A stretch of DNA of 6,370 nucleotides, from positions 6,369-12,738 of the forward strand of contig KL569187.1 of NCBI GenBank assembly GCA_000715635.1, in the 5' to 3' direction. Positions 1 to 4,905 of the stretch are shown one piece after another. The stretch is from Streptomyces violaceus (GTDB taxonomy: Bacteria > Actinomycetota > Actinomycetes > Streptomycetales > Streptomycetaceae). Position 1 is the first letter of the stretch; the number at the start of each line of letters is the position of its first letter. The notes under the pieces were generated by a model, which saw only the letters and a list, made by a program, of their open reading frames with translations, searched no databases and was not told where the DNA came from. Made by a program: the position numbers and the translations under genes.

Positions 1-447
1 GAGTTCGTCCATGCGCTCGGGCTCTTCACAGGGCCAGGGAACCGGTGCCCCGTCCTTCACGCCGGCGATCTGAGTGCCGTAGATCTGCTTGCGGCCCTCA
101 TTGACCAGCGTGCGGTCGCGCAAGAAGGCCAGCTCGCGTGGGCTGGCCGAGCCTGCCGACACCGCCTGCTGCATCAGCTTCAGGGCGCGTCGCTGAATTT
201 CGAGCTGCCGGTCAGCGTGCTGGGCGATCAGCCACGCTGCGCGCGCGGCCTCCTCGCCGACCAGTTCCTCCGTCGGCCAGCCATATTCGTCCATGATCTC
301 GCCGAGCCGGTCACCGTGCTGTGCGGTCAGCCGCCGCCAGGCCAGCTGCTCGGCGGGGTCGTCGCTGTTCGCGCGGACTGCGGACCGGTGATCCGCCGCG
401 GCCATGCCCGTGAGTTCCACGGCCAGCGCGGCAACGTCGTGCGTCAC
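1..447 (-). CDS. DUF6624 domain protein, C-terminus beyond the left edge
   Basis: The minus strand reads open from a GTG at 447 to the window edge, giving 149 codons without a stop. A GGGAG lies six bases upstream of the GTG, which is why I chose it; a TTG two codons earlier is a weaker option. Recognisable segments, in order, are a 'GDRLGEIMDEYGWP' block near residues 48-61, 'LVGEEAARAAWLIAQHAD' near 65-82, 'SPRELAFLRDRTLVNEGRKQ' near 103-122, and a 'YGTQ' block followed by a 'P.PC.EPERMDE' tail. This order matches the actinobacterial DUF6624 family, whose biochemical role is not known to me. No signal peptide or membrane segment is visible, so it is probably cytoplasmic. The family assignment is by eye but the motif agreement is strong. 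The real stop should lie only a few dozen codons further left. Confidence 0.85.
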   Translation of the reverse strand, partial: MTHDVAALAVELTGMAAADHRSAVRANSDDPAEQLAWRRLTAQHGDRLGEIMDEYGWPTEELVGEEAARAAWLIAQHADRQLEIQRRALKLMQQAVSAGSASPRELAFLRDRTLVNEGRKQIYGTQIAGVKDGAPVPWPCEEPERMDEL

Positions 448-570
448 TCTCAACTCCCAGGTCAGATCAGTGCGTTGTGCCCGTTACCGGCAAGCCTAAA
501 GGCGCAAATCAGGCGTAAAGATCATTCCGGAGAACGGTGACAGGCACGTCCCCGCACCGGGATAATGGAT
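448..570. other. Intergenic spacer between the DUF6624 start and an IS relic
   Basis: This stretch is noticeably less GC-rich than its surroundings, especially around 485-525. It should contain the promoter of the DUF6624 gene, but I see no convincing -35/-10 pair. A loose inverted repeat, CCGTTACCGG at 481-490 against CCGGAGAACGG near 526-536, could form a stem with a long loop. The outer end and terminal inverted repeat of the IS relic at 571 may also lie here, but I could not delimit them. Confidence 0.4.
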
Positions 571-735
571 CTACCCCCGAAGCCAGAGGCGGATCGCTGC
601 CACGGTCACGGTGCCCAGGAAGACGTAGGCGCGCTTGTCGAACCTCGTGGCCACGGCGCGAGAGTTCTTGAAAGTGTTGATCGTCCGCTCGACTTCGTTC
701 CTGCGGACAGGCCCGAGGCTGAGCGAGCCATCTGG
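571..735 (-). mobile_element. IS5-family transposase, C-terminal remnant (first relic)
   Basis: The minus strand encodes the last ~45 residues of an IS5-type DDE transposase, starting 'VRRNEVERTINTFKNSRAVA' (codons from 708) and ending '...VTVAAIRLWLRG' with TAG at 573-571. The C-terminal catalytic signature R-x3-E-x6-K is intact as R-NEV-E-RTINTF-K. Codons up to about 735 stay open in the same frame ('PDGSLSLGP') but look less conserved. The DDE aspartates and the DNA-binding domain are absent, so this is about one-sixth of a normal ~270-residue protein and cannot be active. It sits tail-out toward the DUF6624 gene and abuts a truncated acetyltransferase on the other side. The terminal inverted repeat was not identified. 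Family assignment is confident; the exact left and right ends are not. Confidence 0.8.
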
Positions 736-793
736 GTACCGATCTTGTGGGGGCCGAGACAGCGCCTATGGGCATATACCTGCGCGAGCTTGA

Positions 794-991
794 CAGGGCA
801 TTGCCACCACGGCCCTTGCCGAACTGATTGAGCTGGAGCCCGTCCGGCCGCTCCATGCCGACGCCGCCGCTGACAATGCCGGCTCCATCCGTGTGCTGGA
901 GAAGTGCGGCTTCACCGTCACGGGGAAGAGCCGGTGCTTCGCCCGGGCTCGTGACGAGGAGATCGACCTGGTGCACTTGACGCTGAGCTGA
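794..991 (+). pseudogene. GNAT N-acetyltransferase, C-terminal remnant
   Basis: From CAG at 794 the plus strand encodes 65 residues ending in TGA at 989-991. It begins QGIATTAL, the acetyl-CoA pyrophosphate-binding loop (motif A, Q/R-x-x-G-x-A), and continues with 'PLHADAAADNAGSIRVLEKC' and 'GFTVTG', the classic motif B/C region of GNAT enzymes of the RimJ/PhnO-like type. An in-frame TGA at 791-793 immediately precedes the fragment, and there is no start codon, so the N-terminal two-thirds is missing. About 25 bases upstream, another frame reads 'IYLRELD', which resembles the strand just before motif A. This suggests the open frame was broken by a small indel at ~791 rather than by clean truncation exactly there. 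The fragment is flanked by two IS relics. It would not make a functional enzyme. Confidence 0.8.
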
Positions 992-1015
992 GCACGGCGC
1001 CGCCGCTAAGACCGC

Positions 1016-1273
1016 TCAACCTGCCAATGCGAGGTTGTGCAGGCGGGCGATGCCGAGCATGGCCTGGTGCACGCCGTTGCCCTTGAGTCGGCAGTCACGG
1101 AGAATCTTCCAGCCCTCCAGCCGGGAGAGAGAGCATGTACCACCCGGGCCCGGGCTCGGCGATGGACGGTGTTCGCCGCCTCCTGCTGCTGGCTGAGGTG
1201 CCTCTGGCCTCGCCGTTTTGCGCTGTGGGATGAGGAGCCCGGTTCCCTGGTAGCCGCCGTCTGCGCCAGACAA
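1016..1273 (-). mobile_element. IS5-family transposase, frameshifted C-terminal remnant (second relic)
   Basis: The minus strand carries a second IS5-type transposase tail, of a different subgroup from the one at 571. It opens with 'ADGGYQGTGLLIPQRK' and closes with 'GWKILRDCRLKGNGVHQAML' then 'GIARLHNLALAG', with TGA at 1018-1016. The middle, read in the same frame, is nonsense-like ('PAAGGGEHRPSPSPGPGG'), but the neighbouring frame gives the family-like 'EAANTVHRRARARVVHALS'. The reading frame therefore shifts twice and returns. The position normally held by the catalytic Glu (family pattern R-V-E-H-A) is Val here, so even a repaired frame would be inactive. Homology ends near 1273, so most of the protein is gone. 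It lies convergent to the acetyltransferase remnant, 24 bases away. Confidence 0.8.
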
Positions 1274-1322
1274 GGAGCCTGACCTCTACTGCTGAGGGTC
1301 AGACGTCCCTAGAATCCAGCCT

Positions 1323-1390
1323 CCCCACTGGGGGCCCGAGGCGAATATGTGATTGCCGTGCGAGCGTGAGCTTTCGAGAGCGACCTCGGG
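1323..1390 (-). terminator. Possible terminator after the 267-residue secreted protein gene
   Basis: Directly after the stop of the gene ending at 1391, the minus-strand transcript contains CCCGAGG (1390-1384) complementary to CCTCGGG (1341-1335) across a 42-base gap. This is followed at once by a compact CCCC-AGT-GGGG hairpin (1333-1323). No U-tract follows. GC-rich, U-poor hairpins are common as terminators in Streptomyces, but this is a weak case based on position and dyads only. Confidence 0.35.
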
Positions 1391-2194
1391 TTATTGCACG
1401 TCCACGAAGTCGCCGGTCGCCTTGGCGGCCGGGGTGGTGGAGGTCCCTGCGAAGTTCCAGCGCCAGTAGCCGTCTTCGGAGGCGGTGGCCGTGGTCGTCA
1501 GGTTGCCGGTGCTGGAGGTGTACACGGTCTTGATGGTCGCGTAGGTCGTAGTGCCGGCCTTGCGGAACTGGAGCCTGACCGGCTGGTTGGTGTAACCGCG
1601 GTAGTCGAGATTGTCCCAGTCGGCCCGGGTGAGCTTGCCGGTGACGGTGAGGGTCTTGCCCCTGGCAGCCGGTTCCGGGCCTGCGTTCACGGTGAGTTGG
1701 GACTGGCGCTGCAGACGGGTCGTGGTGTAGCTCGCCGATTGGGTCCAGCTGTCGTCATTGGCCACCCCCTGCACACTGACCTTCCAGGTGCCGGCATGGG
1801 CGTTGGTGAGCGCGGTGCCGCCGTACTTCCAGTCCGGTTCGAGGGAGATCGTCTGCGAGCAGGTGGAGGTGGTGGCGCTCGAGGCGACGCAGTCCGCATG
1901 GGAGTAGTACTGGTTCGACACGATGCGGTCGTCGTAGGTCTCGTAGGGGTTCGCACCATCCGGTCCGCGCCACAGGACGAAGTCCGCGTCCTGGATGCCC
2001 GACGGGTGGGTGAAGGTCCCTGAAACCGTGATCGTCTTGGCGTAGAGACCGACCACGATGTCCTTGCCACCGTCGAAGGAAACGTTGCTGATCTGGACGT
2101 CGGCCTGGGTCTCGTCGCCGTAGGCACCGGGGGCGGCGAAGCCGGCCAGCGCGGCGACGGCACTGAGCAGAGCAAAGGCAGCGCGCTTGCGCAT
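1391..2194 (-). CDS. Secreted two-domain beta-rich protein ('calcium-binding'-like), function unknown
   Basis: This 267-residue protein has a clear Sec signal peptide: MRKR, a hydrophobic Ala/Leu stretch (5-20), then cleavage around 'APGAYG-DE' (residues 24-26). The mature part has two beta-rich regions. Residues ~31-160 contain 'ISNVSFDGGKDIVVG' and 'YAKTITVSGTFTHPSG', plus the only two cysteines (C102, C112), likely disulfide-bonded. Residues ~166-267 contain 'LTVNAGPEPAARGKTLTVTG', 'VRLQFRKAGTTTYATIKTV', and end 'DGYWRWNFAGTSTTPAAKAT' and 'GDFVDVQ'. The C-terminal Ig-like module recurs in many exported Streptomyces proteins, some labelled calcium-binding; I see no defining Ca2+ loop. AAGGAG four bases before the ATG supports the start. 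It lies 64 bases downstream of the propeller gene on the same strand and is probably co-transcribed with it. An extracellular structural or adhesive role is a guess. Confidence 0.85.
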   Translation of the reverse strand: MRKRAAFALLSAVAALAGFAAPGAYGDETQADVQISNVSFDGGKDIVVGLYAKTITVSGTFTHPSGIQDADFVLWRGPDGANPYETYDDRIVSNQYYSHADCVASSATTSTCSQTISLEPDWKYGGTALTNAHAGTWKVSVQGVANDDSWTQSASYTTTRLQRQSQLTVNAGPEPAARGKTLTVTGKLTRADWDNLDYRGYTNQPVRLQFRKAGTTTYATIKTVYTSSTGNLTTTATASEDGYWRWNFAGTSTTPAAKATGDFVDVQ

Positions 2195-2254
2195 GTATCT
2201 CCTTCACAGAGGGAAAAGTGGGAACCGCCGACGGGAGCAGCGGGGCAGTTGAAG

Positions 2255-2269
2255 CCGGTCAGGGACCGG
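2255..2269 (-). promoter_or_regulatory. Small hairpin over the propeller gene stop codon
   Basis: CCGGTC (2255-2260) and GACCGG (2264-2269) form a perfect 6-bp stem with a 3-base loop, overlapping the TGA stop of the upstream gene (2261-2259). There is no U-tract. It could lower expression of the downstream secreted-protein gene relative to the first gene or protect the mRNA end, but it could equally be chance in GC-rich DNA. Confidence 0.25.
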
Positions 2270-3584
2270 TGACCGACTTGATCGTGTACGGGAAGCTCTC
2301 CTGCTGCCAGATCACCGTGAACCGGGAGGTGGGGCGGGTGTCGACCTGGGGTACCCGGCCGTCCGACGTGAGTGTCTTCACGGTGCCGAAGGTGCCGGAA
2401 CGGCTGATCAGGCGGGCGCTGGCCTTGGTGTAGCTGTACGGGGGCGTCGACTTGGGGACGACCGTGTGGAAGACCACCATGCCGTCGCCGTCGTCGTCGA
2501 GAGCCAGGTCGGGGCGGTCGCCGGGACCCAGGCTGGTGACGGCGCCCCGGGCACCGGCCGCGGAGAGGCGGCGGCCGAGCAGCTCGAGCTTGCCGTTGTT
2601 GTAGCGGGTCCACACGATCATCGAGTCGCCGTCGAGGTCCGTCGCCAGGGCGTGATGGAAGCCCACGTTGTCCGTGGAGGCCGAGATGCGCAGGGGAGCC
2701 GCCAGGGTGCCGGTGCGGCTCCAGCGAGAGGCCCAGACCTGCGAGACGGAGCCGCCGCCGGAGTGGTAGGTGATGACAGCGTCGCCGTCCCGGTCCACGC
2801 CGGCCCGCACCATGCCGAAACCGCCGTACGACGCGATGGGCGACGTGAGCACCTTCGTCGAGGAGACGGATGTCGACGTGATCCGCCTGACCACGACGTC
2901 CGAGGCCCGCGCCCAGGCGACGACGAACTGGCCGTTGCGGTCGACGCCGATGGCCGGTTTCTCGGCCGAGCCGGAGCCGAGGGTGATGGCCGCGCCGACC
3001 GTCCCGTCGAGCTTGAGGCGGCGTGCGACCGCGTACCAGCTTCCGTCGCGGATCTCCGTCCACGCCGCCATCGCGGTGCCGCCCGGGGTCACGGCGACCA
3101 CCGGGGTGGTCGCGGGCGCCGACGTGGACAGCTTCTGCAGCGGTCCGACGAGGCTGCCGGAGGCCGAGAGCCGGCGGCCCACGACCTGGCTGTCCTGCTG
3201 CCAGACCACCGCCGAGTCGCCGGTGTCGTCGGAGGCGGCCTCCGGCCAGGACGGCGCGGCACCGTCGGGCGACAGGGTGCGGATCGCTGTCACCGTACCG
3301 CTGGCGGTCTTTACTCTGGCCTGGATCCGGTAGTAGCAGCCCGGCGTCGACAAGTCGCAGGCGTTCCAGGCCAGCAGGGCGTCGCCCTGCCGGTCGACCG
3401 ACACCGTGGGGGAATCGTCAGGGGTCCAGCCCGAGGCCGACACGTTCCACGTCGACGTCCACGCCGCCTCGGCGTTCATGGCCATCGTCGCGGTGACCGC
3501 GATTCCGGCCGCCGCGGCGACGGAAGCCCCGGCAAGAACACGACGCTTCACCGATCGCCGATGACGTACTGCACGCGGAGCCAT
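2259..3584 (-). CDS. Secreted repeat protein, probable eight-bladed beta-propeller
   Basis: I place the start at the third in-frame ATG (3584, 'MAPRAVRHRR'), which has GGGGG six bases upstream. ATGs at 3590 and 3602 have a G-run directly abutting them, which is poor spacing. The 441-residue product has an Arg-rich N-terminus, a hydrophobic stretch (~16-36) and a likely cleavage after 'NAEA' (residue 40). The Arg pairs do not form a canonical Tat motif. The rest is a series of ~47-55-residue repeats of the form 'P.v.vD.dGda.v.W....v..rr...G......ls'. Their acidic turns are DRQGDA (64-69), DDTGDS (119), TPGGTA (166), DRNGQF (215), DRDGDA (264), DLDGDS (316), DDDGDG (363) and a degenerate eighth near 416. 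The spacing and the hydrophobic-x-W strands suggest a beta-propeller with Ca2+-binding-type loops. The only cysteines, C76 and C83, are in repeat one. I recognise no named family and see no catalytic motif. It probably forms an operon with the secreted protein gene downstream. Confidence 0.85.
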   Translation of the reverse strand: MAPRAVRHRRSVKRRVLAGASVAAAAGIAVTATMAMNAEAAWTSTWNVSASGWTPDDSPTVSVDRQGDALLAWNACDLSTPGCYYRIQARVKTASGTVTAIRTLSPDGAAPSWPEAASDDTGDSAVVWQQDSQVVGRRLSASGSLVGPLQKLSTSAPATTPVVAVTPGGTAMAAWTEIRDGSWYAVARRLKLDGTVGAAITLGSGSAEKPAIGVDRNGQFVVAWARASDVVVRRITSTSVSSTKVLTSPIASYGGFGMVRAGVDRDGDAVITYHSGGGSVSQVWASRWSRTGTLAAPLRISASTDNVGFHHALATDLDGDSMIVWTRYNNGKLELLGRRLSAAGARGAVTSLGPGDRPDLALDDDGDGMVVFHTVVPKSTPPYSYTKASARLISRSGTFGTVKTLTSDGRVPQVDTRPTSRFTVIWQQESFPYTIKSVTGP

Positions 3585-3639
3585 CTTCATCCCCCAGTTC
3601 ATCCCCGTGACTCGGGCACAGCCGTCACACAGGCTGCCC

Positions 3640-3667
3640 GCAATACCCAGCGCATCTGCGTGCTCAA
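3640..3667 (-). promoter_or_regulatory. Candidate promoter of the propeller gene
   Basis: On the minus strand TTGAGC (3667-3662) and TATTGC (3645-3640) are separated by 16 bases. This would place the transcription start near 3633 and give a leader of about 50 bases before the ATG at 3584. The match to a vegetative-type consensus is partial, so this is tentative. Confidence 0.3.
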
Positions 3668-3673
3668 ACGTCA

Positions 3674-3693
3674 CATGTCTACGGACGGACATG
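3674..3693. promoter_or_regulatory. Dyad CATGTC-N8-GACATG, possible operator
   Basis: CATGTC (3674-3679) and GACATG (3688-3693) are a perfect 6-bp inverted repeat with an 8-base spacer, about one helical turn and a half in total. It sits seven bases upstream of the candidate -35 element at 3667, where activators usually bind. No regulator gene lies beside it in the window. A 6-bp dyad can arise by chance. Confidence 0.3.
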
Positions 3694-3762
3694 AGCGGTC
3701 TGGTGGTCTCCAGCGAAAAGGGCGTTCGGTAGGGCCACGCAGAGCGGCGCGCTCGCGCACAT
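3679..3762 (-). CDS. Possible 27-residue small ORF upstream of the propeller gene
   Basis: ATG at 3762 is preceded by GGAGG with seven bases of spacing, the best ribosome binding site in this stretch. It opens a short ORF, beginning 'MCASAPLCVALPNALFAGDH', that stops at TAG 3681-3679. About three-quarters of its codons end in G or C, lower than in the clear genes here. The product has two cysteines (residues 2 and 8) and no recognisable family. If translated it could be a leader peptide, but the candidate promoter of the propeller gene lies downstream of it, so it may be on a separate or longer transcript. Confidence 0.3.
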   Translation of the reverse strand: MCASAPLCVALPNALFAGDHQTAHVRP

Positions 3763-3842
3763 GGGCTCACCTCCATCCTCACGCCGGTCTTCGGGATCCT
3801 CGCGGCCGCCGGGGACCGCCGAGAACCCCGCTCCATAAAGAA

Positions 3843-3869
3843 GGCCCAGGTCAGAGACCTGGGCCGTTT
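3843..3869. terminator. Strong intrinsic terminator, no matching gene
   Basis: GGCCCAGGTC (3843-3852) and GACCTGGGCC (3856-3865) form a perfect 10-bp stem with a 3-base AGA loop. Rightward, GTTTC follows. Leftward (minus strand), the stem is followed by TTCTTTAT, a better U-tract. The hairpin therefore best fits a leftward transcript, or works in both directions. The flanking genes (propeller to the left on minus, permease to the right on plus) diverge, so neither transcript would naturally end here. It may be a leftover of a lost gene, the end of an unannotated small RNA, or an insulator. Confidence 0.8.
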
Positions 3870-3981
3870 CGCTGTCCGCTGTGATCAGTCGCCGCGTGCC
3901 AGAATCTCGCCCGACCCGCGGGATGGTCCGCCTCTCGGCCGGGCGTGGCAGCCCTCGGGCATGCGAGGTCCGCTGTAGAGA

Positions 3982-4359
3982 ATGGGCATGATTCTCAAGC
4001 ATCCGTCCGACCGCGGAGGCTCGCGGAGCAAGCCGTTCGAGAGGCTGGCCGAGAATGCCTCACGGTTCACCAGTTCGGCAACGTTCTTCGGGATCTGCCT
4101 GATCCTGGTCGCCGTGGCTGTCACGTTGCATGTGATCGGTCTGCCGATCACATGGCTTCTCTTCGTGGGCGAGGCGATGTCGGCGGTGACCCTGCTCATG
4201 GTGGCGCTGCTGAAGAACTCCGAGCTGCGGGCCGAACGCGCCGTCCAGCGCAAGCTCGACGCCATCGCGGCAGCCCTGCTGGAAGGACAGGAGGGTCACG
4301 GCCCAGGAGAAGCACACCAGAAGCTACGGTCGATCCTTGGCAGGGAAGAGAACTCCTGA
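3982..4359 (+). CDS. Low affinity iron permease family membrane protein
   Basis: This is a 125-residue protein. A basic N-terminal tail leads to 'FERLAENASRFTSSATFFGI', then transmembrane helix 1 (~33-54), a short GLPIT loop, transmembrane helix 2 (~57-77), and the highly characteristic 'LLKNSELRAERAVQRKLDAI' (76-95) followed by 'AAALLEG'. This order matches bacterial members of the low affinity iron permease (FET4-related) family. They are far shorter than the fungal transporter, so actual iron transport by this protein is unproven. Both ends probably face the cytoplasm. No good ribosome binding site precedes ATG 3982. The ATG at 3988 is a possible alternative start, perhaps leaderless with TAGAGA just upstream. 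The gene stands alone on the plus strand, divergent from the secreted-protein operon. Its stop overlaps an ATG (TGATG) of a doubtful downstream ORF. Confidence 0.85.
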   Translation: MGMILKHPSDRGGSRSKPFERLAENASRFTSSATFFGICLILVAVAVTLHVIGLPITWLLFVGEAMSAVTLLMVALLKNSELRAERAVQRKLDAIAAALLEGQEGHGPGEAHQKLRSILGREENS

Positions 4360-4706
4360 TGCGCTCGGTTCTCGCATGCTTGCCCCGCTTCGTGATCTTT
4401 CCGGGCCTCATCAGTCGACAGGGCCACATCGATATGCATGCCGGCGGTACGGAAGAGCTCGACCAGTTGGACATTGCCTTCAGGGCGGTCATCAACCCAC
4501 GGCAGTTTGCCGCCTCGCAGAACGTCGGCGGCATGCTCCATGCCTGCCCAACCCGGTACGCCTGGCAGTCGCGGGCTGTCGCGGTGTGAGACCTGTCTGG
4601 CAGGGAACTCGCATGGAGAAAGCGGGCCTGCGCGGCCGTTGGCTGACGAAGGAAAGACGTCCTCCTTGCTCTGCGGCGCGATGCGCCTCCCGCAGGGCGG
4701 AAGCGC
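4360..4706. other. Unresolved stretch, possible ORF on either strand
   Basis: I cannot assign this stretch with confidence. On plus, an ATG at 4359 overlapping the permease TGA opens a 76-codon ORF ending at 4589; about 80% of its codons end in G or C, and it has no recognisable motif. On minus, the same DNA reads a protein-like, acidic sequence from about 4550 down to 4365, including 'MEHAADVLRGGKLPWVDDRP' and 'TAGMHIDVALSTDEA', but only about two-thirds of its codons end in G or C and the frame runs on into the permease gene. It may be a relic of a minus-strand gene. From 4590 to 4680 I see nothing. At 4681-4708, ATGCGC and GCGCAT frame an imperfect hairpin just before the desaturase relic. 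Confidence 0.3.
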
Positions 4707-4871
4707 ATCCCTACGTGCGGCCCGCGCAAGGCCCGGGCCATCGTCCGGCGCTACTGCGAGGACCTGGGCGTGGAATACGTGGAGACCGGGCTGATCACCT
4801 CCTACCGGCTGGCCCTCGCCAGCCTCCATGAGGCTGGAGCACCACTCCGCAACGCCCGAGTCCCCGCGTAA
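4707..4871 (+). pseudogene. Fatty acid (acyl-CoA) desaturase, C-terminal remnant
   Basis: The plus strand encodes 'GPRKARAIVRRYCEDLGVEY' followed by 'VETGLITSYRLALASLHEAG' and 'APLR', ending with TAA at 4869-4871. This matches the end of membrane fatty acid desaturases, where the last histidine box and 'FP.MPRPNLR.A' are followed by 'I/VR.YC.E.G..Y.E..L..SY...L..L...G'. Just upstream the DNA still resembles that FP.MPRPNLR segment, but small deletions have scrambled it ('IPTCGPRKA'). The histidine boxes, membrane helices and start are absent, so the remnant (about 50 residues of a normal 330-370) cannot be active. It ends 34 bases before the convergent small ORF at 4906. Confidence 0.75.
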
Positions 4872-4905
4872 GACCGAGCGGAAGAAGAACCCGACAACGT
4901 GGACT

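Noticed and set aside
509..976. 155-codon minus-strand ORF covering the first IS relic and the GNAT relic
   Set aside because: The recognisable transposase and acetyltransferase sequences lie in other frames. This frame has no motif.
1687..3063. 458-codon open frame on minus overlapping both secreted-protein genes
   Set aside because: It is Arg/Pro-rich, crosses from one gene to the other, and the overlapped frames have signal peptides, repeats and ribosome binding sites. It is a shadow frame of GC-rich DNA.
3585..3602. Longer start (ATG 3602 or 3590) for the propeller gene
   Set aside because: At both, the G-rich run directly abuts the ATG. ATG 3584 has GGGGG at six bases and gives a normal signal peptide length.
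3843..3865. Hairpin as part of a tRNA or attachment site
   Set aside because: I found no T-loop motif, anticodon arm or CCA end nearby, and no integrase gene in the window.
2466..3884. 472-codon plus-strand open frame opposite the propeller gene
   Set aside because: It is an antisense shadow with Arg/Gly/Asp-rich low-complexity translation, and it runs through the terminator hairpin at 3843-3865.
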